Positions 47,954 to 57,592 are shown, counted from the first letter of the stretch. The stretch: 64,000 bases of DNA from Nocardioides luteus (GCF_014648595.1 NZ_BMRK01000004.1:229160-293159); one strand, 5' to 3'. Numbers and translations are program-made. Notes: generated by a model from the sequence alone, not told the origin.

Positions 47954-48550
47954 TCACGCCGGATAGGAGCTCTTCGCCCGAGCCGCGCGCAGGGCGTCGG
48001 CCCACCAGGCGAGCTGGGCGAGCATGGCCTTGGCATAGACGGCCGAGTCGGGATCGTCGAAGCGGCCGTGCTCGTCGAGCCGCTCCCAGTAGCGCGGGAA
48101 CGCGAGCCGCGCCTGCAGGGGGTGGGCGTGCAGCTCGGTGAGCACGTTCTCCAGGTGCAGGGTCGCGTGCCGGCCACCGCTGTCGCCGCCGTAGGACACC
48201 AACGCCACCGGTTTGGCCTGCCACTGGGTGAAGTGCCAGTCCAGCGCCGACTTCAGCGACGCCGGGAAGCTGTGGTTGTACTCGGGCGTGACGATGATGA
48301 TGCCCTCGGCGGCCTCGAGCGCGTCGGTGAGGTCGGCCTGCCCGTCGGGACGCGGGTAGTCCGGCCCCGCGGCCTTCGGCGACTCGGCGGGCAGCGACAG
48401 CGGGATCTCGTGGTCGGCCAGGTCGATGAGCTCGACCTGGAGACCGCCGTACGCCGCGACCTGCTCGGCCACCCAGGAGCCGAAGACGGGGCCGCCGCGC
48501 CCTTCCCGGACGCTGGCGAGGATGACTGCGATACGTAGTGGTTGGGTCAT
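47954..48550 (-). CDS. NADPH-dependent FMN reductase-family protein
   Basis: A 198-residue flavodoxin-fold oxidoreductase. VILASVREGRGGPVFGSW holds the FMN-phosphate loop, TPEYNHSFPASLKSALDW is the family signature around the flavin ring, and VSYGGDSGGRHA completes the site. It is divergent from an XRE-type regulator with 101 bases between, the typical arrangement of an enzyme controlled by its neighbour. The acceptor (quinone, chromate, azo compounds, free flavin) is not predictable. Confidence 0.9.
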   Translation of the reverse strand: MTQPLRIAVILASVREGRGGPVFGSWVAEQVAAYGGLQVELIDLADHEIPLSLPAESPKAAGPDYPRPDGQADLTDALEAAEGIIIVTPEYNHSFPASLKSALDWHFTQWQAKPVALVSYGGDSGGRHATLHLENVLTELHAHPLQARLAFPRYWERLDEHGRFDDPDSAVYAKAMLAQLAWWADALRAARAKSSYPA

Positions 48551-48651
48551 GCCCTCCAGGCTCGCCGGGATCGGCGACCGGTGGGAGACCGAGCCCAGGC
48601 TGGCCCCGGCAGGGCCACCATCACCGTCGCCGTCCCCCGTAGGCTTGAGGC

Positions 48652-49482
48652 ATGCCGGCCAACCCGGGAGCCCTCGGCTCCTTCATCAGGGACCGCCGCG
48701 ACCAGACCACGCCGGAGAGCGTCGGTCTCCCGGCGGGCGTACGCCGGCGCGCGCCCGGGCTCCGGCGCTCGGAGCTGGCCACGCTGGCCGGGATCAGCGT
48801 CGAATACCTGGTGCGGATCGAGCAGGGCCGCGACCGCAACCCGTCGCCCCAGGTCCTGCGGGCCATCGGCGACGCGCTCCGCTTCGACGCCGCCGCCCAC
48901 GAGCACCTGCGCACCCTGGCGATGGCCTCCGGCGGGCAGTGCCTCGGGCCGTACTCGTCCGGCCGTGAGGTACGCCCCGGCACCCTCGCCCTCCTCGAGC
49001 AGCTCGAGCCCGGCGTCGCCGTGCTCAGCAACCGGCTCGGCGACCTGCTCGCCCACACCGCGACCTTCGAGCTGCTCGCCCGCCCGCTGGGGCTGCTCGA
49101 CGGCGAAGAGCCCAGCCTCACCGCGTACGTCTTCCTCGACCCGCGCTCGCGCGAGGCCTTTCCCGACTGGGACCGCGTCGCCGACGACCTGGTCACCAAC
49201 CTCTACCGCGGACCGAACCCGGTCGCCTCCCGGGAGCTGATGGTGCGGCTCTCCGAGCAGGCCGGGGCCGAGTTCGCCGACCGCCTGCGTCGCCACGACC
49301 CGCCGCACGGCGGGGTGTGGCGCTGGCGCCATCCCACGGCGGGCGAGCTGCGTTTCGAGGTCGAGGAGCTCGAGCTCCCGGCGGCCGACAACCAGCAGCT
49401 CCAGGTGCTGATGCCCGCCGACGAGGCGACCGCGGAGGCGCTCGACCTGCTGCGGCGCCGCCGCGCGCTGCGCGCGGTCTGA
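48652..49482 (+). CDS. XRE-family regulator with MmyB-like ligand-binding domain
   Basis: A 276-residue regulator. The N-terminal HTH (LRRSELATLAGISVEYLVRI EQGRDRNPS) is followed by the ~170-residue C-terminal domain found in MmyB/MLTR-type regulators, which binds fatty-acid-like ligands in characterised members. VLSNRLGDLLAHTATFELL and GVWRWRHPTAGELRFEVEEL are typical of that domain. It starts with ATG. It probably controls the divergent flavin reductase gene. A bidirectional terminator follows. Confidence 0.92.
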   Translation: MPANPGALGSFIRDRRDQTTPESVGLPAGVRRRAPGLRRSELATLAGISVEYLVRIEQGRDRNPSPQVLRAIGDALRFDAAAHEHLRTLAMASGGQCLGPYSSGREVRPGTLALLEQLEPGVAVLSNRLGDLLAHTATFELLARPLGLLDGEEPSLTAYVFLDPRSREAFPDWDRVADDLVTNLYRGPNPVASRELMVRLSEQAGAEFADRLRRHDPPHGGVWRWRHPTAGELRFEVEELELPAADNQQLQVLMPADEATAEALDLLRRRRALRAV

Positions 49483-49489
49483 GACGCGA

Positions 49490-49522
49490 AGAGCCCCGCG
49501 ACCGGACCGGTCGCGGGGCTCT
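49490..49522. terminator. Bidirectional terminator between XRE gene and sucD
   Basis: AGAGCCCCGCGACCGG and its exact complement (16-base arms, one-base centre) between two convergent genes, 8 bases past the XRE stop and 13 bases past the sucD stop. Confidence 0.88.
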
Positions 49523-49535
49523 CAGCTGACGTGGG

Positions 49536-50432
49536 TCAGAGGGACTGCAGGATCTCGCGGGCGAGAGCAGCGGTCTCCGACGGGGTCTTGCCGACCTTCA
49601 CGCCGGCGGCCTCGAGGGCCTCCTTCTTCGCCTGCGCGGTGCCGGCGGAGCCGGACACGATCGCACCGGCGTGACCCATGGTCTTGCCCTCCGGCGCGGT
49701 GAAGCCGGCGACGTAGCCGACGACAGGCTTGGAGATGTTCTCCTTGATGTAGGCCGCGGCCCGCTCCTCGGCGTCGCCACCGATCTCACCGATCATGACG
49801 ATGACCTTGGTCTCGTCGTCCTTCTCGAACGCCTCGAGGGCGTCGATGTGGGTGGTGCCGATGATGGGGTCACCGCCGATGCCGATGGCGGTGGAGAAGC
49901 CGAAGTCCTTCAGCTCGTACATCATCTGGTAGGTCAGCGTGCCCGACTTCGAGACGAGACCGACCGGGCCCTTGCCGGTGATGGTGTGCGGGGTGATGCC
50001 GGCCAGCGACTCGCCCGGCGTGATGATGCCGGGGCAGTTCGGACCGATCATCCGGGTGGCCTTGCCCTGCAGGTAGGACCACACCTCGGCGGTGTCCTGG
50101 ACCGGGACACCCTCGGTGATGACGACGATCAGCGGCATCTCGGCGTCGATGGCCTCGATGCAGGCGTCCTTGGTGAACGCCGGCGGCACGAAGAGGACCG
50201 AGACGTTCGCACCGGTCTCCTTCATCGCCTCCGCGACCGTGCCGAACACCGGGAGCTCCACGTCGGCGCCCTGGGCGTCCTTGTGGGTGACCGTGGTGCC
50301 GGCCTTGCGGGCGTTGACGCCACCGACGATCTGCGCGCCCGAGTCGAGCATCAGGGCGGTGTGCTTCGCACCCATGCCGCCGGTGATGCCCTGGACGATG
50401 ACCTTGCTGTCCTTGTTGAGGTAGATGCTCAT
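49536..50432 (-). CDS. sucD: Succinyl-CoA synthetase alpha subunit
   Basis: A 298-residue subunit carrying the CoA-binding fold ([19 protein letters not shown]) and the phosphorylated His in [27 protein letters not shown] is also conserved. It makes succinyl-CoA reversibly with SucC, linking MutAB output to SdhCAB encoded elsewhere in the window. It follows sucC by 17 bases with a GAGAG-type ribosome site, so the two form an operon. Confidence 0.97.
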   Translation of the reverse strand: MSIYLNKDSKVIVQGITGGMGAKHTALMLDSGAQIVGGVNARKAGTTVTHKDAQGADVELPVFGTVAEAMKETGANVSVLFVPPAFTKDACIEAIDAEMPLIVVITEGVPVQDTAEVWSYLQGKATRMIGPNCPGIITPGESLAGITPHTITGKGPVGLVSKSGTLTYQMMYELKDFGFSTAIGIGGDPIIGTTHIDALEAFEKDDETKVIVMIGEIGGDAEERAAAYIKENISKPVVGYVAGFTAPEGKTMGHAGAIVSGSAGTAQAKKEALEAAGVKVGKTPSETAALAREILQSL

Positions 50433-50449
50433 GTTTCTCTCTCCTGACC

Positions 50450-51613
50450 TCAGGCGTTGGCCAGCTCGGCGGCCTTGTCGGCGCCGCCGTCCATGGTGTC
50501 GACGATGGTGACCAGCGGGTGGTTGGCCTCGCTGAGGATCTGGCGGCCCAGGTCCACGTTGTTGCCGTCCAGGCGCACGACGAGCGGCTTGGTCGCCTCG
50601 TTGCCGAGGATGTCCAGCGCGCCGACGATGCCCTTGGCGACCTCGTCGCAGGCGGTGATGCCGCCGAAGACGTTCACGAACACGGACTTGACCTGCTCGT
50701 CGTTCAGGATGACGTCGAGACCGTCGGCCATGACCTGCGCGTTGGCGCCGCCACCGATGTCGAGGAAGTTGGCGGGCTTCACGCCACCGTGGTTCTCGCC
50801 GGCGTAGGCGACAACGTCGAGGGTCGACATGACCAGACCCGCGCCGTTGCCGATGATGCCGACCTGACCGTCGAGCTTGACGTAGTTGAGGCCCTTGTCC
50901 TTGGCCTTCGCCTCGAGCGGGTCCTCCTCGTCACGGATGACGAACTGCTCGTGCTCCTCGTGGCGGATCTCCGAGGCGTTCTCGTCCAGCGACACCTTGC
51001 CGTCGAGGGCCTCCAGCTTGTCGCCCTCGAGGCGAGCCAGCGGGTTGACCTCGACGAGGGTCGCGTCCTCCTCGGTGAAGACCGTGTAGAGGCTCTGGAT
51101 CATCGAGACGGCCTGCTCGAAGACGGGCTCCGGGAAGCCGCACTCGGTCGCGATCTCCCGCGCCTTGGCCTCGTCGACGCCCTTGCCGGGGTCGATGCCG
51201 ATCTTCTTCACGGCGTCGGGGTTGGTCTTGGCGACCTCCTCGATCTCCACACCACCCTCGACGGACGCGATGCAGAGGTACTGCCGGTTCGAACGGTCCA
51301 GCAGGAAGGAGAAGTAGTACTCCTCGACCGGCGGGGTCGCGGGGGTGATCAGCACCCGGTTGACCTTCAGGCCCTTGATCTCCATGCCGAGGATGTTCGA
51401 CGCGTGCTCGAACGCGTCATCCGCGGTCTTGGCCAGCTTGACGCCGCCGGCCTTGCCGCGGCCACCGGCCTTGACCTGCGCCTTGACGACGCAGAAGCCG
51501 ATCTCCTCGGCGGCCTTCCTGGCATCCTCAGCCGTCTCGACGACGACACCTTCGGTCACGGCGACGCCGTGCTTGGCGAAGAGCTTCTTCGCCTGGTACT
51601 CCATGAGATCCAC
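50450..51613 (-). CDS. sucC: Succinyl-CoA synthetase beta subunit
   Basis: A 387-residue ATP-grasp subunit. [13 protein letters not shown] opens the fold, [17 protein letters not shown] holds ATP-binding residues, VEVNPLA and FLDIGGGAN are conserved late motifs. A GTG gives the family start [10 protein letters not shown]; the ATG three codons on is possible. It is first of sucCD. A 509-base region lies upstream, shared with the divergent M23 peptidase gene. Confidence 0.96.
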   Translation of the reverse strand: MDLMEYQAKKLFAKHGVAVTEGVVVETAEDARKAAEEIGFCVVKAQVKAGGRGKAGGVKLAKTADDAFEHASNILGMEIKGLKVNRVLITPATPPVEEYYFSFLLDRSNRQYLCIASVEGGVEIEEVAKTNPDAVKKIGIDPGKGVDEAKAREIATECGFPEPVFEQAVSMIQSLYTVFTEEDATLVEVNPLARLEGDKLEALDGKVSLDENASEIRHEEHEQFVIRDEEDPLEAKAKDKGLNYVKLDGQVGIIGNGAGLVMSTLDVVAYAGENHGGVKPANFLDIGGGANAQVMADGLDVILNDEQVKSVFVNVFGGITACDEVAKGIVGALDILGNEATKPLVVRLDGNNVDLGRQILSEANHPLVTIVDTMDGGADKAAELANA

Positions 51614-52122
51614 TGATCCACCTGGTCTGTGTGTTGCGGTACGAGGCGGCGTACCGCAGGAATCAGCGGTCGACGCCCTCGTCTTCAGATGTGTCCGTCC
51701 AGCACCCTAGACCCGCTACGGCCCGGATACGAGCCCAGGGGCCACGACGTGACGCACGCCACTAGCGCGGCGAGAGACAGAACACACCGGAGATATACCA
51801 ACAAATCGGCAACCTTGAGTAACACCCCGTAGCCCTACGTAGGTACCCACGTTTGGCCCCTTAATGCGCGCGCTCTGTTCGTGGATCTTCGGGTTTCGAG
51901 GGCGTATCGAGGCTCAAACCGGCCGTAGACACGCGTTTCGGATGGGATGAATGTGTCGCAAAAGAGTTTCGAATCTGCCAGAAATACGCAGATCAGCGAC
52001 TGGTTCGGCCTTCATCGAAGGTGAAATCACCGAAACGGGCGTGCCACATTTCTTGACCGCGCCTTCGGGTCCGTTACAGTCGTGGCTCGCCGTCTGACCC
52101 CGAACAGCGGAGATATGAACTG
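51614..52122. other. 509-base divergent regulatory region (sucC / M23 peptidase)
   Basis: No gene seen. GC is lower than nearby. It holds a CCTACGTAGG palindrome (51834–51843), a minus-strand TATATC −10-like sequence (complement of 51792–51797) suited to sucC, and a plus-strand promoter candidate near 52053. I looked for a c-di-AMP riboswitch of the kind that precedes some actinobacterial wall hydrolases and did not find its conserved core. Confidence 0.55.
52053..52080 (+). promoter_or_regulatory. Promoter candidate for the M23 peptidase
   Basis: TTGACC (52053–52058), 16 bases, then TACAGT (52075–52080). This leaves a leader of about 35–40 bases before the ATG. Confidence 0.5.
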
Positions 52123-54234
52123 ATGGGCAACCACCGAGCCGACGTCACAAGTGACAGTCCGCGTTCGGTCACCCCTTCCCCCGGAGCAACCACGAGCAGC
52201 AGCAGCTACGTCGGGAAGCGGCGCGCAGCGCCGGCGACCGACAGCCCTGCCTCCAGGCCTGCCCCGCGAGCGACCGGATCGACCTCCTACGTCGGGAAGC
52301 GGCGCGCCGCGCCGTCCCCCGTCGTCGGGACCGCGACACCGAACCCCGCCCCAGCCTCATCCCCAGAGACTCCTGAAGAGCCGGTGGCCAAGGCCCGGCC
52401 CAACCGCGTGGTCCTCGAGCAGACCGGCAAGCTGCCGGTCGTCGGCTCGCCGCGCGATGACCGCGACGACGAGGCCACCGACGCCCGCATCTCGACCAGT
52501 GAGCTGCGCGCTCTCGTCGAGGGCGACGACGGCCCCGCCTTCCCGTCCTCGTTCCCGACGTCGACGCCGGCCACGCCCATGCCCGCGGCCCGGCCGATCG
52601 TGCCGGTGCAGCGCCGGGCGGCCCAGATCGACCCCGTCCTGGCCGACCTGCTCTCCTCGATGGGCATCGACCCGGACAAGGTGACCCCCGAGGTGCTCGA
52701 CGACCTCGGCGTCGGAGGAATGACGACCTCCGAGCTCACCACGTTCCTCACCCAGCCGACCAAGCCGGTGCCCGGCAAGAGCACGGCGCGCGAGGCGGCC
52801 CGCAGCGCGGTGTCCACCAAGACGCCGCCGCGCGGCATCCCGGCGGCTCCCGTGGCTGCTGAGCCCGAGCCGGCTCCTGCTGCTCCGGCCGCGCCGCCTG
52901 CCCCGGTCGCGCCGGTGCCGCCGCCTGCCCCCGTCGCTCCTCCCGCGCCGGTCGTCCCGGCCGCGCCGGAGCCAACCTTCCAGGCTCCCGAGCCGACCCA
53001 CACACCCAAGCCGCTGCGCATGGCGAACACGTTCGCGCCGCTGACCGGCAAGGTCCGCGCCGTGCGCCAGGCCCGTCAGAACCCCGCGCCCCCGGTCGCC
53101 CCGGTGGCACCTGCCTACGAGCCCGAGGTGCAGGAGCCCCGTGGGTTCCAGGAGGCTTTCGACGCCCCGCCGTCGTCCTTCAAGATCGACACCACCTCGT
53201 TCCCGGCGCCGCCGGTCGCGCTGCCGGAGCAGATCGACTTCGACTCGATGGCGATCGACCTCCCGGCCGAGGCCTACGCGGCGGAGGCGCCCTACTACGA
53301 GGCGCCGCAGGCCGACGACGGCTACTACCAGGACGGCTACGCCGACTACGCCCGCGACCCGCAGCCGGAGGACTACTTCCGCGCCGAGACCGGCAGCATC
53401 GACCTGCCGAGCATCAGCGAGATCGCGACCTACCGTCCTGAGATCGACGACCTCCCGGCCGTGGAGACCACCGGCACCATGGTCGGCATCGGCGGCCCGA
53501 CCCGTCCGCGCACCCGACGCGCCGCTGCCGCGGCCGCCGGCGGCCGCCCGACGGTTCCGCTGACCGCCGGCGCCGCCGCCCTCGCCGCCGCCATCGGCGG
53601 CATCGCCCTCACCGGCGGTCCGACGATGGTGGCTGCCGATGACGTACGCCTCGTGGGTGCCACCGCGCTCGGTGGCGAGAGCGACATGGTCGTCGTCGGC
53701 GACCGCGCCGCCACCGTCACCCGCAACGACGAGCGCTCCGAGGCCGACACCGCGGCGAGCGACCGCGAGAAGGCGCTCCAGGGCGTCGACGTCCAGGCCG
53801 ACAAGCAGGACAAGTTCCTCAAGTCGAACATGTGGGAGCTGCCGATCCCGGCAGGCGTCTACCGCATCACCGGCACCTTCGGCTCCTCCGGCTCCAACTG
53901 GTCCAGCACCCACACCGGTCTCGACTTCGCGGCGCCCTACGGCACCCCGATCCACGCCATCGCCCGCGGCACCGTCACCGAGACCGCCTGGGGCGGCGCC
54001 TACGGCAACCGCACCATCATCACGCTCGAGGACGGCACCGAGATCTGGTACTGCCACCAGAGCGACTACGGCGTCTCCGTCGGACAGACCGTCTCCCCCG
54101 GCGAGGTCATCGGCTACGTCGGCTCCACCGGAAACTCCACCGGCAACCACCTCCACGTCGAGGTCCGCCCCGGTGGTGGTGACGCCGTCGACCCCGACGC
54201 CGCCCTCAACGAGCACGGCGTAGACCCGAGCTGA
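52123..54234 (+). CDS. Membrane-anchored M23 (LytM) peptidase with long cytoplasmic region
   Basis: A 703-residue protein. Residues 1–470 are a polar, mostly disordered cytoplasmic part. It contains YVGKRRAAP twice (near 29 and 56), a possible small folded piece (PVLADLLSSMGIDPDKVTPE), a Pro/Ala-rich tract (~245–300) and an acidic Tyr-rich tract. One membrane helix (~476–498) follows. The outside part ends in a LytM domain with zinc motifs HTGLDFAAPYG (~597) and GNHLHVEV (~675), so peptidoglycan cross-bridge cleavage is likely. The cytoplasmic part is far longer than usual for the family and may couple wall cutting to an internal partner. A 32-bp repeat array follows. Confidence 0.9.
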   Translation: MGNHRADVTSDSPRSVTPSPGATTSSSSYVGKRRAAPATDSPASRPAPRATGSTSYVGKRRAAPSPVVGTATPNPAPASSPETPEEPVAKARPNRVVLEQTGKLPVVGSPRDDRDDEATDARISTSELRALVEGDDGPAFPSSFPTSTPATPMPAARPIVPVQRRAAQIDPVLADLLSSMGIDPDKVTPEVLDDLGVGGMTTSELTTFLTQPTKPVPGKSTAREAARSAVSTKTPPRGIPAAPVAAEPEPAPAAPAAPPAPVAPVPPPAPVAPPAPVVPAAPEPTFQAPEPTHTPKPLRMANTFAPLTGKVRAVRQARQNPAPPVAPVAPAYEPEVQEPRGFQEAFDAPPSSFKIDTTSFPAPPVALPEQIDFDSMAIDLPAEAYAAEAPYYEAPQADDGYYQDGYADYARDPQPEDYFRAETGSIDLPSISEIATYRPEIDDLPAVETTGTMVGIGGPTRPRTRRAAAAAAGGRPTVPLTAGAAALAAAIGGIALTGGPTMVAADDVRLVGATALGGESDMVVVGDRAATVTRNDERSEADTAASDREKALQGVDVQADKQDKFLKSNMWELPIPAGVYRITGTFGSSGSNWSSTHTGLDFAAPYGTPIHAIARGTVTETAWGGAYGNRTIITLEDGTEIWYCHQSDYGVSVGQTVSPGEVIGYVGSTGNSTGNHLHVEVRPGGGDAVDPDAALNEHGVDPS

Positions 54235-54241
54235 CCCGCAG

Positions 54242-54298
54242 CACGCCGAGTCGGCGCAACTGCCCCACCCCCACACGCCGAGTCGGCGCAACTGCCCC
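54242..54298. repeat. 32-bp repeat array, inverted arm (two units)
   Basis: Two units beginning CACGCCGAGTCGGCGCAACT at 54242 and 54274, exactly 32 bases apart. They are reverse complements of the units in the main array at 54318–54541, so the two arms can pair. Confidence 0.82.
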
Positions 54299-54317
54299 AC
54301 GGTCGTGAAACCCATTC

Positions 54318-54541
54318 GGGGCAGATTCGCCGACTCAGCGACCGTACGCGGGGCAGATGCGCCGACTCGACGCACGTACGCGGGGCAGATGCGCCGACTC
54401 GACGCAGGTACGTGAGACAGACGCGCCGGCTCGACGCTCACACGTGAGACAGACGCGCCGACTCGGGGCTCTTGCACGGGGCAGACGCGCCGACTCGACG
54501 CACGTACACGGGGCAGACGCGTCGGGTCGGCGGTCAGAGCT
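54318..54541. repeat. 32-bp tandem repeat array, main arm (seven units)
   Basis: Units start at 54318, 54350, 54382, 54414, 54446, 54478 and 54510 with an exact 32-base period. The conserved part is GGGGCAGATGCGCCGACTCG; the last ~10 bases vary (often ACGCACGTAC). The last unit runs into the 3' end of pcrA, whose stop is at 54534–54536. There are no spacers, so it is not CRISPR. Confidence 0.9.
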
Positions 54542-56999
54542 TTTCTACGGGGGCGTAGCGGAGAAGCAACCGCTTGACGCCGGTCTCACCGAAGTCGATG
54601 CTGGCGACCTGCTTGTCGCCGGAGCCCTCGATGGTGACGACGGTGCCGAGGCCGAAGGAGTCGTGGGTGACGCGGTCGCCCGGGTCGAGGGAGGGGACCT
54701 CGCGGGCGGGCTTGGACTTGGCCGCGGCGTCGGCGCGGAGGGCGGCGGAGGAGAAGTTGCGGCGGCCGGCGGCGGTGGGCTGGCCGAGGCGTTGGCCGTC
54801 ACCCCAGCGGTCGGTGGCGAAGCTGGGGCGGCTCCAGGAGGACATCTCCTTCTCGGTGCGCCGCCAGTCGACGAGGTCGACCGGGAGCTCGTCGAGGAAG
54901 CGGCTGCCGGGGTTGTGGGAGGGCGCGCCCCAGGCGGAGCGTACGACGGCGCGGGAGATGAAGAGCCGCTTCTCGGCGCGGGTGATGCCGACGTAGGCGA
55001 GGCGGCGCTCTTCCTCGAGCTCGGTGCCGTCACCGAGGGCGCGGGAGTGCGGGAAGACGCCGTCCTCCATGCCGGTGAGGAAGACCGCCGGGAACTCCAG
55101 GCCCTTGGCGGTGTGGAGGGTCATCAGGGTGACGACGCCGTCCTCGTCGTCGGGAATCTGGTCGGTGTCGGCGACCAGCGCGACGCGCTCGAGGAAGTCG
55201 GGTAGTCCGGGCTCGACCGCGCCGGCATCGACGTCGACAGGGTCGGCGCTCGGAGCGGCGACGGGGTCGTCGGAGAACTCCCGGGCGACGGCGACGAGCT
55301 CGGCGAGGTTCTCCACGCGAGTCTCGTCCTGCGGGTCGTCGGAGGCCTCCAGCGCGGCGAGGTAGCCCGACCGGTCGAGCACCGTCTCCAGGATGACGTC
55401 GGCGCGCTCGCGGGCGTCGACCAGCTGGAGCAGCTCCTCCATCATCGCGACGAAGGCCTTGATGTTGGTCAGGCTGCGGGTGGCCATGCCGGGGGCGTCC
55501 TCGGCCTTCTGCAGCGCCTCCCAGAAGGTCAGGCCGTCACGCTCGGCGAGCGCGTTGACGCAGGCGACGGCACGGTCGCCGATGCCACGCTTGGGGGTGT
55601 TGAGGATGCGGCGGAGCGAGACCTGGTCGTCGGGGTTGGCCAGGGTGCGCAGGTAGGCCAGAGCGTCGCGCACCTCCTTGCGCTCGTAGAAGCGCACCCC
55701 GCCGACGACCTTGTAGGGCTGGCCGGTGCGGATGAACACCTCCTCGAAGACGCGCGACTGGGCGTTGGTGCGGTAGAAGACCGCCACGTCGGCGGCCTTC
55801 ATGCCGCCGTCGACGAGCTTGTCGATCTCGTCGGAGACGAACCTGGCCTCGTCGCGCTCGTCGTCGGCGACGTAGCCGACGATGCGCTCACCGTCGCCGG
55901 CGTCGCTCCACAGCGCTTTCTCCTTGCGACCCTTGTTGTTCTTGATCACCGCGTTGGCGGCGGTGAGGATCGTCTGGGTGGAGCGGTAGTTCTGCTCCAG
56001 CAGGATCGTGGTGGCGCTGGGGAAGTCCTGCTCGAAGTCGAGGATGTTGCGGATGTTGGCGCCGCGGAAGGCGTAGATCGACTGGTCGGCGTCGCCGACG
56101 ACCATCAGCTCGGCCGGCTCGGCGCGCGGAGACGCGTCCTGTTCGGCGCTCGAGGAGACCTCGACCGGCTCGACCACCGAGGGGGCGCAGAGCTCGTGGA
56201 CCAGGGCGTACTGAGCGTGGTTGGTGTCCTGGTATTCGTCGACCAGCACGTGGCGGAACCGGCGCCGGTAGACCTCGCGGACCTCCGGGTAGGCGCGGAA
56301 GAGCTCGACGGTCGACATGATCAGATCGTCGAAGTCGAGGGCGTTCGCCTGCCTCAGACGCTTCTGATATTCCTTGTAGGCCGCGACGTAGGTCTGCTCG
56401 AGGTGGTTGCGCGCGTCCTTCTCGGCGGTCTCGACGTCGCGCAGCTCGTTCTTCTGGTCGCTGACCCAGTTGAGCACCTGGCCCGGCTGGTAGTGGCGCG
56501 GGTCCAAATCGAGATCGGTGAGCACCAGCTGCATCAGCCGCTTCTGGTCCTGGGCGTCGTAGATCGAGAAGTTGGACTTCAGCCCGACCTTGTCGACCTC
56601 CTTGCGGAGGATGCGTACGCAGGCGCTGTGGAACGTCGAGACCCACATGATCCGGGCGCGCTTGCCGACCAGCGCCTCGACACGCTCCTTCATCTCGGCG
56701 GCGGCCTTGTTGGTGAAGGTGATCGCCAGGATGCTGCCGGGGTGGGCGCCACGCTGGGAGATCAGCCACGCGATCCGCCGGGTCAGCACCCGGGTCTTGC
56801 CTGACCCCGCGCCTGCGACGACCAGGAGCGGTGACCCTTCGTGCTGCACCGCCGCCTTCTGGGGCTCGTTGAGCCCGTCGAGGAGCTCCTCGGAGCTCGG
56901 GCCGCGGCGCTTCGTACGCGGCTCGTCGGCCGGCTGCGTCGAGGCGAAGGCCTCGAGGCCCGGGATGGTGGCAACAGGGGTCTGGTCAGGCGTACTCAT
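54534..56999 (-). CDS. pcrA: ATP-dependent DNA helicase PcrA/UvrD
   Basis: An 821-residue superfamily 1A 3'-5' helicase for repair and displacement of recombination filaments. Motif I GAGSGKT, motif Ia ITFTNKAAAEM, motif II VDEYQDTN, motif III GDADQSIYAFRGA, motif IV QNYRST, motif V TLHTAKGLEFP and motif VI YVGITRAEKRLF are all present. A C-terminal Tudor-like RNA polymerase-binding segment (DRVTHDSFGLGTVV) is kept. Between motifs II and III, ~20 extra residues (SVVEPVEVSSSAEQDASPR) are encoded by a copy of the interspersed repeat. The 3' end overlaps the 32-bp repeat array. Confidence 0.96.
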   Translation of the reverse strand: MSTPDQTPVATIPGLEAFASTQPADEPRTKRRGPSSEELLDGLNEPQKAAVQHEGSPLLVVAGAGSGKTRVLTRRIAWLISQRGAHPGSILAITFTNKAAAEMKERVEALVGKRARIMWVSTFHSACVRILRKEVDKVGLKSNFSIYDAQDQKRLMQLVLTDLDLDPRHYQPGQVLNWVSDQKNELRDVETAEKDARNHLEQTYVAAYKEYQKRLRQANALDFDDLIMSTVELFRAYPEVREVYRRRFRHVLVDEYQDTNHAQYALVHELCAPSVVEPVEVSSSAEQDASPRAEPAELMVVGDADQSIYAFRGANIRNILDFEQDFPSATTILLEQNYRSTQTILTAANAVIKNNKGRKEKALWSDAGDGERIVGYVADDERDEARFVSDEIDKLVDGGMKAADVAVFYRTNAQSRVFEEVFIRTGQPYKVVGGVRFYERKEVRDALAYLRTLANPDDQVSLRRILNTPKRGIGDRAVACVNALAERDGLTFWEALQKAEDAPGMATRSLTNIKAFVAMMEELLQLVDARERADVILETVLDRSGYLAALEASDDPQDETRVENLAELVAVAREFSDDPVAAPSADPVDVDAGAVEPGLPDFLERVALVADTDQIPDDEDGVVTLMTLHTAKGLEFPAVFLTGMEDGVFPHSRALGDGTELEEERRLAYVGITRAEKRLFISRAVVRSAWGAPSHNPGSRFLDELPVDLVDWRRTEKEMSSWSRPSFATDRWGDGQRLGQPTAAGRRNFSSAALRADAAAKSKPAREVPSLDPGDRVTHDSFGLGTVVTIEGSGDKQVASIDFGETGVKRLLLRYAPVEKL
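56154..56179. repeat. Interspersed repeat inside pcrA
   Basis: GGAGACCTCGACC…GGCTCGACCACCG matches 23 of 26 bases of the repeat copy at 63737 (opposite orientation). It is read in frame as VVEPVEVSS between helicase motifs II and III. Confidence 0.7.
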
Positions 57000-57059
57000 G
57001 CTGCCTCCAGCCTAGGGCTTGGCACCGACAACCGGCGCGTCGGCGGGCCCTGAGGACGG

Positions 57060-57422
57060 TCAGGAAGCGACGTGCGCGGAGGACCAGAAGACCGCCACGC
57101 AGACATTGACGATCGAGAGGGCGAAGATGGCCCAGTAGAGCGCGTCGGAGATCTTGGGCTTGCGCAGCTGGGACATGACCAGGCCGAGGATGACCAGGCC
57201 GATCACGAGCTTCACGCCGATCTTGACGTGGTCGACCGGGCCGTCGCCCATCTCGAGCACGCCGACGAGCAGCAGGCCAGCCACGAACGCGGTGCCGGAG
57301 CCGTCGCGCATGAGGCCGTTGGCGACCTTGTCAGAGGCCTTGAGCTGCACCAGCAGGCCGCCGAAGAGAGCAGCGAAGCCGAGCAGGTGAATGACGAGCA
57401 GGATGTGCCGCACGATCTCCAT
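57060..57422 (-). CDS. Hypothetical four-helix membrane protein
   Basis: A 120-residue protein with four hydrophobic helices (EIVRHILLVIHLLGFAALFG at the start; VKIGVKLVIGLVILGLVMSQ; a final helix ending SSAHVAS). Paired His residues in helix 1 (RH…IH) could bind heme, but this is speculative. The ATG at 57422 is chosen; the frame is open 35 codons further, over probable promoter DNA. It is upstream of pcrA on the same strand, divergent from the SulP fusion. Confidence 0.75.
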   Translation of the reverse strand: MEIVRHILLVIHLLGFAALFGGLLVQLKASDKVANGLMRDGSGTAFVAGLLLVGVLEMGDGPVDHVKIGVKLVIGLVILGLVMSQLRKPKISDALYWAIFALSIVNVCVAVFWSSAHVAS

Positions 57423-57592
57423 GGGAGAAGCGTAGAGCCCCCGAGACCAACACGGGGCAGCACCCCTGGTCAGGCCGGTATTCGAACGCGATCTCGATTC
57501 TCGAGCGATCCTGTTGGGAAAGACCACGGCGTCTGCCTACGCTCGGTCCCGACCGCCACCATCGCTCTCGGCTCCGCAAGGAGGATTCTGAC

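Noticed and set aside
51614-52122. c-di-AMP (ydaO-type) riboswitch before the M23 peptidase
   Set aside because: The conserved core segments could not be found on either strand; only a promoter-like sequence is visible.
54242-54541. CRISPR array
   Set aside because: The 32-base units are contiguous, with variation confined to ~10 bases and no 28–40 base unique spacers; two units are inverted and no cas genes are near.
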